DNA of 64,000 nt from Oxalobacteraceae sp. CFBP 13730 (GTDB lineage: Bacteria > Pseudomonadota > Gammaproteobacteria > Burkholderiales > Burkholderiaceae_D), in assembly GCA_014841835.1 (NCBI GenBank), contig JACYUQ010000002.1:682001-746000 (forward strand). Direction: 5' to 3'. The notes beneath the pieces are model-generated. The model saw nothing but the letters and a program-made list of their open reading frames with translations, made no database searches and had not been told where the DNA came from. Both the position numbers and the translations under genes were made by a program. This document shows, piece by piece, positions 17,894 through 27,833 of this stretch (position 1 is the first letter of the stretch; each line of letters begins with the position of its first letter).

Positions 17894-18751
17894 TCAGAAG
17901 CGAACCTTGACGTACGCCGATGGGCCGGTCAGCTTGAGGTCGATGTCGGCGGTGCGCTCGCCATTACGGTGCAAATCGATTTTCTGGATGCCGTAGTCCA
18001 GGACCAGGCCAATATTCTTGTGCGGGAAGTATTCCACGCCGAGCGCACCGTTGTAGATATGGCCTTCGACGTTGCCGCCGTTTTTCTTCACGCCCGAGGC
18101 TTCCGCGTAGAAGCGGACCTGGTCGTTCAGCGCATGGCGCCATGCCAGTTCGACAGTCGGGGCCCAGACGCTTTCGCTGGCCGACGCCGAGCCGCTCCAC
18201 GAATAGCTTTCCACTGGCGCGGTCGCGCTGACATTGGCCGAGGCCGAACCGGAAATCTTGGCGCGCAGATGGGCTGCGCCCAGGCCGACGCCAAAGACGT
18301 TCTTTTCCTTGCCGAACCACAGCTTGTACGACAGGCGCGCCAGCTCGATGCGCAGGTTGGCGTCGGCGCGCAGCGCGCCGCTGACCGGACGACCTTCATA
18401 TACGGTGTCGCCCTTCAGGTCGGCGCCGTAGCCTTCGTCGAAGCGGAAGTAATCGAACGAGATGCCGTGGCTGTCGCCGATCAGGACTTCGCCTTTGACG
18501 CGTGGCAGCGTGACATCGCTGATTTCTTCGTCCGGCGTGTCGATACGACCGTAGCGTGTGTCGCCACCCAGATGGATTTCAGGATCGGCGTAGAACGCGC
18601 CGGCCGAAATGCTGACGCGGTCGAGCGCTGGCGACTGCTGCGCCTGCGCCATGCCTGCTGCGGCGGCGCCCAGCAGAATGGCGCCCTTGAGCGCGCGGAC
18701 GAGGGTGGTGTGGACGGACGGGGCAGCAGCGCGTGGTGCAGGACGGGACAT
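17894..18751 (-). CDS. Outer-membrane beta-barrel protein of unknown function
   Basis: A 285-aa protein with a signal peptide ending AGMAQAQQS. Alternating hydrophobic strands typical of an 8-10-stranded barrel follow (VSISAGAFYADPEIHLGG, HGISFDYFRFDEGYG, LGVEYFPHKNIGLVLDYGI) and the sequence ends in SAYVKVRF with a C-terminal Phe. The middle has an unusual Ser/Ala-rich stretch (KISGSASANVSA to SWSGSASASESVWAP) that may be an extracellular loop. I do not recognise a precise family; OmpA-barrel/OmpW-like is the best structural guess. It stands alone, with an AT-rich upstream region. Confidence 0.65.
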   Translation of the reverse strand: MSRPAPRAAAPSVHTTLVRALKGAILLGAAAAGMAQAQQSPALDRVSISAGAFYADPEIHLGGDTRYGRIDTPDEEISDVTLPRVKGEVLIGDSHGISFDYFRFDEGYGADLKGDTVYEGRPVSGALRADANLRIELARLSYKLWFGKEKNVFGVGLGAAHLRAKISGSASANVSATAPVESYSWSGSASASESVWAPTVELAWRHALNDQVRFYAEASGVKKNGGNVEGHIYNGALGVEYFPHKNIGLVLDYGIQKIDLHRNGERTADIDLKLTGPSAYVKVRF

Positions 18752-19007
18752 ACGTTCTCCGGATAATCGGTTGATAAAAGTGCCCGCCAGACTGTGTCTC
18801 GACGCGGCAACAATTAATTATCGCAAGATGTTAGTTTGCCAACCCGCACAATTGAACTGACTTTGTGGTCATTAAGCCACAAGCAAATGTCACACCATTC
18901 AAGTTGCATACATGTGACACCGCCGCGTCATTACACGAACGCGCCCCGGCGCTTTACGCGGCATGGTTTATCATCCAGAAACATTAACCTTTTCACAAAC
19001 GCAGCCA

Positions 19008-20066
19008 ATGAAGCAATTTACCCTCCCGCAGAATTCCTTTCTGCTCCTGCTCACGATCGTCACGATCGCCTTCCTCTGGATCCTGCTGCCGTACTCCGGC
19101 GCCGTGTTCTGGGGCGTCGTGTTCGCCATCATCTTCGCACCATTGCAGTCAAGGCTGCTGCGTGCCACCAAGGGCAAACCGACCGTCGCCGCCCTGCTCT
19201 CCCTGCTGGTGATCGTGCTGATGGTGCTGTTGCCGCTGGCCATGATCACGGCGTCGCTGGTCGACCAGGTCGCCGGCATCTATACGATGGTCAGCAGCGG
19301 CCAGATCGATTTCGCCGGCTACTTCCAGATCGTGATGCGCGCCTTGCCGAACTGGGCCATTTCGATTCTCGAACGGTTCGAGCTGACCAACCTGGCGTCG
19401 CTGCAGACCAAGATCACCGAATTTGCAGCGCAGATCAGCCAGGCTGCCGCCACGTATGCGCTCAATATCGGACGCAACACGCTCGACTTCGTCGTCAGCA
19501 TGACGATCATGCTGTACCTGTTGTTCTTCCTGCTGCGCGACGGCCGCATCCTGGCGGCGCGCATCCAGCGCGCGGTGCCGCTGAGCGTCGAATACAAGAG
19601 CCGCCTGTTTCAGAACTTCACGACGGTGATTCGCGCCACAGTCAAAGGCAATGTGCTGGTGGCGGTCGCGCAAGGTGCACTTGGCGGCCTGATCTTCTGG
19701 ATGCTGGACGTGTCCGGCCCGCTGCTGTGGGGCGTGGTGATGGCCTTCCTGTCGCTGCTGCCGGCCATCGGAGCGGCGCTGGTATGGGCGCCAGTGGCGA
19801 TCTATTTCCTGGTAACGGGCGCCATCTGGCAGGGCGTGGTGCTGGCCGCGTACGGCGTTCTGGTGATCGGCCTGGTCGACAATATCCTGCGCCCGATCCT
19901 GGTCGGCAAGGATACCAAGCTGCCCGATTACGTAATTCTGCTCTCGACACTGGGCGGTATGGCGCTGTTCGGCTTGAACGGCTTCGTGATCGGGCCGGTG
20001 ATTGCCGCTCTGTTCATTGCAGCGTGGGATCTGTTCTGCCGCTCGGACGAGTTCCAGGAAGAGTAA
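19008..20066 (+). CDS. AI-2E family transporter (PerM/YdiK type)
   Basis: A 352-aa inner-membrane protein with seven or eight helices of the AI-2E family, formerly DUF20. Family landmarks: the early pair ILLPYSGAVFWGVVFAIIFAPL, MTIMLYLLFFLLRDG, then ALGGLIFWMLDVSGPLLWGV and IGLVDNILRPILVGKDTKLPDYVILLSTLGG near the end. Members export small molecules (autoinducer-2 in TqsA) or ions (Na+/H+ in some), so the substrate here is open. The ATG at 19008 (MKQFTL) is preferred to an upstream in-frame start. A DedA gene follows after 96 bases. Confidence 0.9.
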   Translation: MKQFTLPQNSFLLLLTIVTIAFLWILLPYSGAVFWGVVFAIIFAPLQSRLLRATKGKPTVAALLSLLVIVLMVLLPLAMITASLVDQVAGIYTMVSSGQIDFAGYFQIVMRALPNWAISILERFELTNLASLQTKITEFAAQISQAAATYALNIGRNTLDFVVSMTIMLYLLFFLLRDGRILAARIQRAVPLSVEYKSRLFQNFTTVIRATVKGNVLVAVAQGALGGLIFWMLDVSGPLLWGVVMAFLSLLPAIGAALVWAPVAIYFLVTGAIWQGVVLAAYGVLVIGLVDNILRPILVGKDTKLPDYVILLSTLGGMALFGLNGFVIGPVIAALFIAAWDLFCRSDEFQEE

Positions 20067-20162
20067 GAGCAAGGGTAACAAGAAAGGTAAAATAGACGCT
20101 TTGCCCCAGCCAGCATCACGTTGGCAGGGGTGTTGTTGCAACCCGATTCAACGAGAAATTCA

Positions 20163-20804
20163 ATGCTCACTACCCTGCTCGACTGGTTCCTCCACCTGGA
20201 CCGCCACCTCGCCGTACTGGCCGCCGAATACCAGTTGCTCGTCTATGTGCTGCTGTTTGCTGTCATTTTCGTGGAAACGGGCGTGGTCGTGATGCCATTC
20301 CTGCCCGGCGACTCGCTGCTGTTCGTCACCGGCGCGCTGGCCGCCAAAGGCATGCTGTCGCTGGAAATCCTGGTCCCGCTGCTGATCGTCGCAGCAGTCA
20401 CTGGTGACATACTCAACTTTGCCATTGGCAGTGCGTTTCGTGAACGGGTGAAACGTGGTTACCGGTTCCGTCTGATCAAGGCCGAGCATATCGCGCATAC
20501 CGAGCGCTTCTTCGAGCGCCATGGCCCCAAGACCATCGTGCTGGCGCGTTATGTGCCGATCGTGCGCACCCTGGCGCCGTTCGTCGCGGCGCTGGGCAGC
20601 ATGCGCTACGCCACCTTCCTGGCGTACAACGTCGTTGGCGGAACCCTGTGGGTGGTGTCGCTGACAATTGCCGGATACATCTTTGGCAATATCGAGTGGG
20701 TCAGCAACAATCTGACTGCCGTCATCATGGGCATCATCGTGCTGTCGCTGGTGCCGGGCATCCTGGCATGGCTGATGCAACGGCATCGGGGCCGCCGCGC
20801 CTGA
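20163..20804 (+). CDS. DedA family membrane protein
   Basis: A 213-aa inner-membrane protein of the DedA family, which includes undecaprenyl-phosphate and phospholipid flippases important for envelope homeostasis. The signatures are FVETGVVVMPFLPGDSLLFVTGALAA and, after an amphipathic stretch, ERFFERHGPKTIVLARYVPIVRTLAPFVAALG with the conserved Arg residues. The C-terminal helix is followed by a basic tail (MQRHRGRRA). The ATG at 20163 was chosen because it sits at the usual distance from the first helix. It converges on a histidine kinase gene with a 44-base gap. Confidence 0.92.
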   Translation: MLTTLLDWFLHLDRHLAVLAAEYQLLVYVLLFAVIFVETGVVVMPFLPGDSLLFVTGALAAKGMLSLEILVPLLIVAAVTGDILNFAIGSAFRERVKRGYRFRLIKAEHIAHTERFFERHGPKTIVLARYVPIVRTLAPFVAALGSMRYATFLAYNVVGGTLWVVSLTIAGYIFGNIEWVSNNLTAVIMGIIVLSLVPGILAWLMQRHRGRRA

Positions 20805-20848
20805 TCCGCTGGCGCCTGCGACCTGCTGCAGGGCCTTACCTCAAGGAC

Positions 20849-21994
20849 TCAGTCGGCGCAGACGGCAACCGGCAAGGCGAGCGAGACAGTAGTGCCCATC
20901 CCTGGTCCGGCGCTGCGCACGTAAATCGATCCGCCATGGGCTTCGCACACGCCCTTGGCGATCGTCAGCCCCAGCCCGGCACCAACGGGTGCACGCCCCG
21001 GTGCCAGCGCCCTGCGCTCGAACGGCTCAAAAATATGCTGCAAATCCTCGGCGGCGATGCCTGCTCCGCAGTCAATTACCTCGGCACGCAGCACATTGCC
21101 TTCAATGAATACCCTCAAGCAAATCTCTTCGCCGTCCGGCGTGAAGGCGCTTGCGTTGCACAAGACGTTCCCAAGCGCTTGCGCCACCCGTTCCGGATCG
21201 CACATCAGCTCGGCGTCGGCGTTGTCGACTTCCACGATCAGCCGCTGCTTGCGCGAACGGACCAGCGTTTCGACCGCGTCTATCGAAAGGTTCACGATCT
21301 CGCGTTTCGTGCAGATGCGTGGCTCGACCGGCAACGCGTGGACGCAATCGACACGTGATGCATCCAGCAGGTCGGCGATGAAACGCGCGAGCTGCCTTGT
21401 CTGCCGCTGAACGACGCCGGCCATCTTCGACACGACCGGGTCATTGTTGGCACGCTGCAGAAGGCCGGCGATACTCATGATTGGCGCCAACGGATTACGC
21501 AGTTCGTGCGCCAGCATGGCCAGAAATTCCTCGCGCGAATGGGCGGCATCCCGCTCCCGCTCCTGCAAGCGGCGCTGTTCGCTGATGTCAGTCAGGCAGC
21601 ACAAGGCGCCGACGACTTCGCCACCGGCATGAAACACCGGCTTGGCGTGAATCACGATGCGGCGCGGCTGGCCATCCCGACATACGGCGAGCAGTTCGGT
21701 AGGGCACGGTGAGGCCCCGCCAGCGGCAAGCGCGGCCGGGCTGGATTTCTTGTCAAGCAACTGGCCATCCAGGGACCGCAGCGTCTCGAACCCATCCCAC
21801 CGCATGTCTTTCAGCAATGGGCAGGCGTCGCCCCAGATCCGCTTGGCCGCGGCGTTGACGTGGACCAGTGCGCCCGTCGGAGAGCAACAATATGCCGGAC
21901 ACGGCATTTGCTCGATCGCCCATGCGTACGATTCGGGCCAACCGTTGTCCAACTCACTAAATTCGCCCTCGAGGGGCTTGTTTTCATTGTTCAT
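20849..21994 (-). CDS. Soluble PAS-domain sensor histidine kinase (orphan)
   Basis: A 381-aa cytoplasmic kinase with no membrane helix. An N-terminal PAS domain (QMPCPAYCCSPTGALVHVN to CLTDISEQRRLQ) is rich in Cys (positions 32, 36 and 37), possibly for redox or metal sensing. The HisKA domain has phospho-acceptor His163 in AHELRNPL. The HATPase domain has N-box residues (LGNVLCNAS), the G1 box DCGAGIA and the G2 box GAGLGLTIAK. No response regulator is adjacent, so its partner is unknown. A 9-bp inverted repeat at 21996-22004 and 22055-22063 overlaps its 5' leader. Confidence 0.88.
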   Translation of the reverse strand: MNNENKPLEGEFSELDNGWPESYAWAIEQMPCPAYCCSPTGALVHVNAAAKRIWGDACPLLKDMRWDGFETLRSLDGQLLDKKSSPAALAAGGASPCPTELLAVCRDGQPRRIVIHAKPVFHAGGEVVGALCCLTDISEQRRLQERERDAAHSREEFLAMLAHELRNPLAPIMSIAGLLQRANNDPVVSKMAGVVQRQTRQLARFIADLLDASRVDCVHALPVEPRICTKREIVNLSIDAVETLVRSRKQRLIVEVDNADAELMCDPERVAQALGNVLCNASAFTPDGEEICLRVFIEGNVLRAEVIDCGAGIAAEDLQHIFEPFERRALAPGRAPVGAGLGLTIAKGVCEAHGGSIYVRSAGPGMGTTVSLALPVAVCAD

Positions 21995-22419
21995 GGTGCA
22001 AATGCGGAAAGAGCACCGCTATCGAAGTCTCAATCGACATTATCGAGGTTGCAACATTTGCACTGCGTAGGAGACGCACTACTATTCTTGTCGGAGGTTG
22101 ACGTGCCGGTACGCTTGCCGGCAAGCGATCGTGTGGTGCGAAGAGTCACCGATTCTCACCGCATGACGCGCCAAGTGCGCGTTGTTTTATATGAACAATC
22201 ACACTTTATTTCAATAAGGTAACTTTAGTTACTTCAGTTTCAACGTACTATCTGGCAGTTGCCGCCGTGTTTTGACACGGACATGCGACACGGACACGCG
22301 ACACGCAGCCTCCCCGGCTGTGTCAATTGCGGTGGCGCTTGGGACAGGACGCTGCACACCTCGACCGACACAATTGCTTCCTGCAAAAAGCGGGAATGCA
22401 CCAACACAGGAACACGTTC
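21995..22419. other. Divergent intergenic region with an inverted repeat
   Basis: About 425 bases between the histidine kinase and the MCP gene. GTGCAAATG at 21996-22004 is repeated inverted as CATTTGCAC at 22055-22063, spaced by 50 bases, just upstream of the kinase start; this could be a spaced operator. An AT-rich part near 22195-22250 is the probable MCP promoter. Tandem GACACGGACA-like repeats occur at 22275-22300. No gene-like frame is evident. Confidence 0.35.
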
Positions 22420-24072
22420 ATGCATCCCACCCAAGCCGAATTCACCTTCGGCATCGCCCGCCGCCTTTATTGCGGATTCTCGCTGATCGTCGCCATCCTG
22501 TTGGTGCTGCTCACGGTGTCGTATACCAACTTTTCGAAACTCACCCAGGCAAACACCTGGAACACGCACACCTACACCGTACTCGCCGGCAGCCAGGACA
22601 TGATGCAGAGTCTGGTCAACATGGAGACCGGAGAGCGTGGTTTTGCGCTGACCGGGATGGACGCTTCGCTCGAACCCTATATTGCGGCCAAGGCGGCTTT
22701 CCAGCAAAGCCTTAACAGCGTCATGGCGCTGACGTCCGACAATGCCCAACAGCAAACGCGCCTGCGTGCGCTGCAGGAGATGGAGTCGCAGTGGCGCTCC
22801 GTCGCCGCCGAGCCGGTCATCGCCCTGCGCCGCGAGGCGAACGGCAACCCCGCAGCCATGGATGCGGTGGTCCGCTTCGAGCAGACCGCCAAAGGCAAGG
22901 CGCTGATGGACCGGATGCGTGCCACGCTGGGCGAACTGGCCCAGGCCGAACAAGTTCTGCTGGTCGAACGCTCCAGCGTCGCACAAGCGCTGCACAGCGC
23001 AACCAACAGCACACTCATCGGCGGCGGTGCCGCGGCCATCATTCTGTCGATCGTGCTGGCCATCCTGCTCACGCGCATGGTCTTGGGTCCGCTGCGTGTC
23101 ATTCTGGCCGCTACCGAAGATCTGCGCAGCGGCGACGGTGACCTGACCTACCGCCTGCCGGTTCTGCCGGCCGAATTTGGCCAGGTGGCACAGTCGTTGA
23201 ATGGTTTTATTGAGAAGCTGCATGTGATCATCACCGATGTGCGCAAGGGAACCCAGTCCATTGCCGTGGCCAGCAGGGAAATTGCAGACGGCAACCTGGA
23301 CTTGTCATCGCGCACCGAACAGCAAGCCAGTTCGCTGGAAGAAACAGCGTCGTCGATGGAAGAATTGACCTCCACGGTGCAGCAGAATGCCGACAATGCA
23401 CGCCAAGCCACGGGCCTGGCGACGAATGCCGCCAACGTCGCCGTACTCGGCAGCGGCGTGGTGGCCGAAGTGGTGACGACCATGAGCGCCATCAGCGATT
23501 CGGCCCGCAAGATCGGCGACATCATCGGCGTGATCGATGGCATCGCGTTCCAGACCAATATCCTGGCCCTCAACGCCGCAGTCGAAGCAGCCCGTGCAGG
23601 CGAACAGGGCCGCGGATTCGCGGTCGTGGCATCGGAAGTGCGCACCCTGGCACAGCGCTCGGCCACTGCGGCAAAAGAGATCAAGACGCTTATCAACGAC
23701 TCGGTCCAGCGGGTGGAAACGGGAAGCCGCCTGGTCGGCGACGCCGGCAAGACCATGGACGATATCGTCGTGAGCGTGCGCCGCGTGACCGACATCATGA
23801 CCGAGATCAGCGCTGCCAGCAGCGAGCAGGAGACCGGCATCGTGCAGATCAATACGGCGATCAACGAGATGGACAATGTCACGCAGCAGAATGCCGCGCT
23901 GGTCGAAGAAGCGGCCGCCGCCTCGCAGTCGCTCCAGGAGCAGGCATTTCGCCTTGAAGTGGTGGTCGGCACCTTCAAGCTCGATGTCGCGCATGCCGCT
24001 GTCAATGTGGCCGGCTCACGGCGGGCACGATCGGAACAGGGTGTCGGGACATCGCGCCTGGCGGCCGCCTGA
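22420..24072 (+). CDS. Methyl-accepting chemotaxis protein with CHASE3-type sensor
   Basis: A 550-aa chemoreceptor. After a first membrane helix ([17 protein letters not shown]) comes a periplasmic CHASE3-like domain, recognised by [20 protein letters not shown]; then a second helix ([19 protein letters not shown]), HAMP, and the signalling domain with tip [20 protein letters not shown]. The ATG at 22420 has an AGGA ribosome-binding site eight bases upstream, so the longer upstream frame is not used. There is no C-terminal pentapeptide. A second MCP follows on the same strand. Confidence 0.92.
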   Translation: MHPTQAEFTFGIARRLYCGFSLIVAILLVLLTVSYTNFSKLTQANTWNTHTYTVLAGSQDMMQSLVNMETGERGFALTGMDASLEPYIAAKAAFQQSLNSVMALTSDNAQQQTRLRALQEMESQWRSVAAEPVIALRREANGNPAAMDAVVRFEQTAKGKALMDRMRATLGELAQAEQVLLVERSSVAQALHSATNSTLIGGGAAAIILSIVLAILLTRMVLGPLRVILAATEDLRSGDGDLTYRLPVLPAEFGQVAQSLNGFIEKLHVIITDVRKGTQSIAVASREIADGNLDLSSRTEQQASSLEETASSMEELTSTVQQNADNARQATGLATNAANVAVLGSGVVAEVVTTMSAISDSARKIGDIIGVIDGIAFQTNILALNAAVEAARAGEQGRGFAVVASEVRTLAQRSATAAKEIKTLINDSVQRVETGSRLVGDAGKTMDDIVVSVRRVTDIMTEISAASSEQETGIVQINTAINEMDNVTQQNAALVEEAAAASQSLQEQAFRLEVVVGTFKLDVAHAAVNVAGSRRARSEQGVGTSRLAAA

Positions 24073-24381
24073 ACGTTTTCTGTTGCACTGCAAGCGGCGC
24101 CTCGTGCTCAACCACCATTGCCTGACCGGCGATTGAGCGGCTGCTGACCGTGCAGGGGCGGCAATTCGAAGGTTGCCTGTGGCAGGCTGAGAAGTAATCG
24201 CCGCTGCCCCCGCCAGTGTGCCTTGTATGGTTTCCTACCAATTCTATGCTTTAAAACCGTCATGATGACATCTCTACCTATCAATCAAGCACAACCGGGC
24301 GTCCGGCCAGAGCGCCACAGCGCACCGAAACACACGAGCGCGTGGAAGGCCCACAGCATCTGGATGCCGGGCGTTGTGGTC

Positions 24382-26274
24382 ATGCGCACAATCGGATTTC
24401 GTGCCAAGGCGGCGATCATCGCCGCCCTGTTCCTCCTGCCGCTGGCCATGCTGGCGACCATCTACTTTTCACGGGCAGCGGACGACCTTGCGTTTTCACG
24501 CAAGGAAATCGTCGGCGTTCATTACAACCGCGCGATCTATCCGTTGATCGACCTGGCGCAGCAACTGCGTCGCGACACGCTCGTGCTGCAGGCCGACGGC
24601 GTGGCGCCGGCGACGATGGCTGCGGTCAGGTCGGACCTCGCGACAGCCTACGCCAGGCTGGCCGCAGCCGAACAGGCCGAGGGCAAGACGCTGCAAACCA
24701 GTCAAGCCTATGGCGCAGCGCTGGCCGCCTACGCCAACGTGATGAATGTTACCGGGAGCACCGCCGTGTTCCAGGCACATACAGCGCATGTGCAGGCGCT
24801 GGTCCATCTGATGGACGTCGTCACCGACAATTCGAATCTGACCCTCGATCCGGAGATAGCGACCTTCTACCTGATGGATGCCAGCTTCGCGCGTATTCCT
24901 GACATCGCGGAGCGGACCGCGCAATTGCGCGGACTCGGGATCGGGGTGCTGAGCGCAGGCAATGCGACGCCCGTGCAGCGGCGTGACATGACGACCCAGA
25001 TCACGTTGGCAAAATTTCAGGCAAACAGCATGGAGACCGGCCTGGCCAAGATCAAGGGGGACGATACCCTGATCACGCGTCTGGCCCTGACCGCGCCGTC
25101 GGCCGCGACGACGGCGCTCTTCGCGTATGCCGACCGCAACCTGATCGACGCGGTGTCCCTCGAGCCGAACACCGCAGGTGCGTTCCGCAACCTGGCCAAC
25201 GGCGTGCTGGAAAAACAGTATGCGCTTGCGGGCCGCCTCATGACGGAGCTCGATGCCCTGCTGCAGGCACGCGTTGCCGCCATCACGTTCGAACGCGACG
25301 TGCTGCTGGCCGTGCTGGTGGTTGCGATACTGGGCGCAGCGTATTTCTTTTATGCTTTTTACCGGGTGACGAGCGGCGGTCTGACGCTGATCAGCCGCCA
25401 TCTCAAGGAAATGGCGCGGGGAGACTTGCGCCGCATACCCGCGCGGCCACTGGGAAAGGATGAACCGGCGATGGTGATCCTCGACCTGCGCACCGCCTAC
25501 GATGCGCTGCATACCCTGGTGCGCACCGTCAGCCACTCGGCCGATGAATTGCACGGTACCAGCAGCGAGATTGCGCAAGCGAGTCTGGACCTATCGGCAC
25601 GCAGCGAAGCGGCGGCGGCATCGCTCGAGCAGCAGGCAGCCGCCATGGAGCAAATCGGTGCCACCGTCGGCGGTAATGCCGAGCGGGCCGGGAATGCCGA
25701 GCGCTTCGCGGCCGACAGCGCCAGCCATGCCGCCGACGGTGGCGACGTCATTTCCACCGTGGTCAGCACGATGCAGGGCATCCATGCCTCGTCGGATCAG
25801 ATCAGCGACATCATCAGCGTCATCGACGGCATCGCCTTCCAGACCAACATTCTTGCGCTCAACGCGGCAGTCGAAGCGGCACGCGCCGGCGAAGCGGGTC
25901 GTGGTTTCGCGGTGGTCGCGACGGAGGTGCGAACCCTGGCGCATCGCAGCGCCGAAGCGGCTGCCGAAATCAAGACCTTGATCTCGGCTTCCGTGGCCCA
26001 GATTGCTGGCGGAACCCATGTCGTGACGCAGGCCGGTGTCACGATGGCGGTCGTCGTCGACAATGCCCACAAAATGAGCGTCTACCTGAAGGACATTTCT
26101 ACTGCGTCGACGGAACAGGCACACGGTGTCAGACAGGTCAGCGCGGCGATCCATGAACTGGACGACCACACCCAGAGAAATGCCGCGCTGGTCGAAGAAA
26201 CGTCTGCTGCATGCACAGCCTTGAAACAGCAGGCCGACAGCCTGCAGCAGAGCATCGCAAAATTTCTCGTGTGA
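24382..26274 (+). CDS. Methyl-accepting chemotaxis protein with large periplasmic domain
   Basis: A 630-aa chemoreceptor. The start is uncertain: ATGs at 24262 and 24265 are in frame, but the segment before 24382 looks non-coding, while [20 protein letters not shown] is a normal MCP opening. The periplasmic part is about 290 residues, larger than in the neighbouring MCPs, with helical character ([19 protein letters not shown] near its end). A second helix ([20 protein letters not shown]), a HAMP-like linker and the signalling tip [20 protein letters not shown] follow. The IS1595-type element begins three bases after its stop codon, so its natural terminator has been displaced or lost. The 309 bases upstream hold no other gene. 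Confidence 0.88.
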   Translation: MRTIGFRAKAAIIAALFLLPLAMLATIYFSRAADDLAFSRKEIVGVHYNRAIYPLIDLAQQLRRDTLVLQADGVAPATMAAVRSDLATAYARLAAAEQAEGKTLQTSQAYGAALAAYANVMNVTGSTAVFQAHTAHVQALVHLMDVVTDNSNLTLDPEIATFYLMDASFARIPDIAERTAQLRGLGIGVLSAGNATPVQRRDMTTQITLAKFQANSMETGLAKIKGDDTLITRLALTAPSAATTALFAYADRNLIDAVSLEPNTAGAFRNLANGVLEKQYALAGRLMTELDALLQARVAAITFERDVLLAVLVVAILGAAYFFYAFYRVTSGGLTLISRHLKEMARGDLRRIPARPLGKDEPAMVILDLRTAYDALHTLVRTVSHSADELHGTSSEIAQASLDLSARSEAAAASLEQQAAAMEQIGATVGGNAERAGNAERFAADSASHAADGGDVISTVVSTMQGIHASSDQISDIISVIDGIAFQTNILALNAAVEAARAGEAGRGFAVVATEVRTLAHRSAEAAAEIKTLISASVAQIAGGTHVVTQAGVTMAVVVDNAHKMSVYLKDISTASTEQAHGVRQVSAAIHELDDHTQRNAALVEETSAACTALKQQADSLQQSIAKFLV

Positions 26275-26277
26275 CTA

Positions 26278-27346
26278 GGCGCAGTCAGCGTTAAATAGAG
26301 ACGAGCTCTGAACCGATGAGCAGTATGGTGGTCCAACCCCTGTCCCCAGTGTCAGGAGTCGATCATGAAAGCGCCGCGTTTCAAAAACTGGTTCGCAAAA
26401 CTGCCGTTGCTGAACCAGCCGCAGCGCCGGCAAGTGCTCGGCGCTTTGCAGCCTCTGGTCGGGCTCGAGCAGGTGGTCGCGCTGATCGCAGAGATCAGAA
26501 CACCAGGGCGCTGCTGCCCCAGGTGCGGCCACGAGCGCTGCTACCGCCACGGGGTTGCCAATGACCTGCAGCGCTATCGCTGCTGCGCGTGCGGCCGCAC
26601 GTTCAACGACCTGACCGGCACGCCACTGGCGCGGCTCCGGCTGAAGGCCAAATGGCTCGCGTATTCGCAAGTGCTGCTGGATTCACTGCCAGTACGCAAA
26701 GGGGCAGATCGCGTCGGCGTGCATCGCACCACCGCTTTCCGATGGCGCCACCGCTTCCTGCGCTGGTGCAAACTCGACCGGCCGATAGCCCTGAATGGCA
26801 TCGTTGAGGCTGACGAAACATTCCTGCTCGAATCGCAAAAAGGATCGCGCACGCTGGATCGGCCAGCGCGCCGCCATGGAGGCCATGCGGCCAGGCGCGG
26901 CATTTCCAGCGAGCTGGACTGTATTTTGGTTGCGCGTGATCGCGAAGGCCGCACGATCGATGCGGTTACCGGTCGCGGTGCGCTGACCGCGGTGCAACTC
27001 GGGCGCGATTTGTTACCCAAGCTCGATCCCCGAGCGCTGCTGGTGAGCGACAGCCATCGCGCCTACCGCGCGTTTGCACGCAAGCACAACATCGCGCATG
27101 CAGCGGTCAATCTGCGCGCAGGCGTGCGCGTCAGGCATCTGGGCAACCGTGCGATTCACGTGCAGAACGTGAACGCTTATCACCAACGTTTCAAGGCCTG
27201 GCTGCTGGGCTTTCGTGGCGTGGCGTCGCGCTATTTGCCGAATTACCTGGGCTGGCGCTGGGCGCTGGATGGTGCGAGGGTCAGTTCGCCAGAGCACTTG
27301 CTTCGGATTGCAATCAGGGTCATCAACAGGTAACTCTAACTGCGCC
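26278..27346 (+). mobile_element. Full-length IS1595-family insertion sequence
   Basis: The element is about 1.07 kb with one transposase gene. Ends are imperfect inverted repeats: GGCGCAGTCAGCGTTA on the left and, read inward, GGCGCAGTTAGAGTTA on the right. IS1595 elements normally make 8-bp target duplications. Here the flanks (TGTGACTA left, ACGAAAAA right) do not match, so the element is old, or one side was rearranged after insertion. It lies between an MCP stop and the terminator of a minus-strand small gene. Confidence 0.85.
26365..27333 (+). CDS. IS1595-family transposase
   Basis: A 322-aa transposase. An N-terminal zinc ribbon (CCPRCGHERCYRHG and RYRCCACGRTF) is followed by a helix-turn-helix region (KGADRVGVHRTTAFRWRHRF) and a DDE/N-type catalytic core: first acidic residue in IVEADETFLLES, second in LLVSDSHRAYRAF, and the late region HVQNVNAYHQRFKAWLLGF. 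The ATG at 26365 has an AGGAG ribosome-binding site. The frame is complete with no frameshift, so the enzyme may be active. It could act in trans on the deleted relative at 39435-39858, whose ends are very similar. Confidence 0.9.
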   Translation: MKAPRFKNWFAKLPLLNQPQRRQVLGALQPLVGLEQVVALIAEIRTPGRCCPRCGHERCYRHGVANDLQRYRCCACGRTFNDLTGTPLARLRLKAKWLAYSQVLLDSLPVRKGADRVGVHRTTAFRWRHRFLRWCKLDRPIALNGIVEADETFLLESQKGSRTLDRPARRHGGHAARRGISSELDCILVARDREGRTIDAVTGRGALTAVQLGRDLLPKLDPRALLVSDSHRAYRAFARKHNIAHAAVNLRAGVRVRHLGNRAIHVQNVNAYHQRFKAWLLGFRGVASRYLPNYLGWRWALDGARVSSPEHLLRIAIRVINR

Positions 27347-27352
27347 ACGAAA

Positions 27353-27377
27353 AACGCCCTGCATCAGGCAGGGCGTT
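27353..27377 (-). terminator. Intrinsic terminator (minus strand)
   Basis: AACGCCCTGC and GCAGGGCGTT form a perfect 10-bp stem with a 5-base loop. On the minus strand it is followed by TTTTTCGT, a good T-run. It ends the small gene at 27425-27643 and abuts the right end of the insertion sequence. Confidence 0.8.
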
Positions 27378-27424
27378 GAGTCGATACCGGGAATCGTCCC
27401 GGCCGTGCAATCAGTGTGACGCGA

Positions 27425-27643
27425 TCAGTTCGACTTGGCGTGCGCTGCCAGGCGGCGCGCGACGGCTGGCGAGACGGCATCGGCGCCGCGGGTCATGCGA
27501 TACAGCGCCCAGACATCGGCACTGCCAGTGGTGCGGGCTGCGGCGGTTGGAGCAGCCTTGACTTCACGCACGAAATCGAAGGCGGTGCTGACCAGGGCGG
27601 ACAGTTGGGCAGCGAACGACGGGCGGAGGGACAAGGTGGTCAT
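27425..27643 (-). CDS. Small protein of unknown function (72 aa)
   Basis: A 72-residue protein that starts MTTLSLRPSFAAQLSALV and is rich in Ala, with a Tyr-Arg-containing middle (DVWALYRMTRGADAV) and a basic end (ARRLAAHAKSN). No membrane segment or motif was recognised. Support for a real gene: a purine-rich leader (AGAAAG) before the ATG, GC-rich codon positions unlike the AT-rich flanks, and a strong intrinsic terminator just after the stop. It is not part of the neighbouring MCP transcripts, because terminators lie on both sides on this strand. Confidence 0.55.
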   Translation of the reverse strand: MTTLSLRPSFAAQLSALVSTAFDFVREVKAAPTAAARTTGSADVWALYRMTRGADAVSPAVARRLAAHAKSN

Positions 27644-27783
27644 GATTTTCTTTCTGTGTGTTTGATCTGGTATGAAGCTAGTATGCGCTCTATCAGATAG
27701 AAATCAAATTGCGATCCATGATAGTCGTCATTCACAAAACAACTATCTGCAAAATCCCATATTTGATCAACAACACAAAACGA

Positions 27784-27812
27784 CGCAGTGCCTGCATGAA
27801 GCAGGCACTGCG
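27784..27812 (-). terminator. Intrinsic terminator of the MCP at 27834-29456
   Basis: Perfect 12-bp stem (CGCAGTGCCTGC with GCAGGCACTGCG) and a 5-base loop. Read on the minus strand it follows the MCP stop by about 20 bases and is trailed by TCGTTTTGTGTT. Confidence 0.8.
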
Positions 27813-27833
27813 ATTCACCAAGGATCAGCCGTC

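Noticed and set aside
22270..22300. Short GACACGGACA-like repeats as a possible CRISPR or binding-site array
   Set aside because: There are only about three imperfect copies with no spacers; chance repetition in an intergenic region is more likely.
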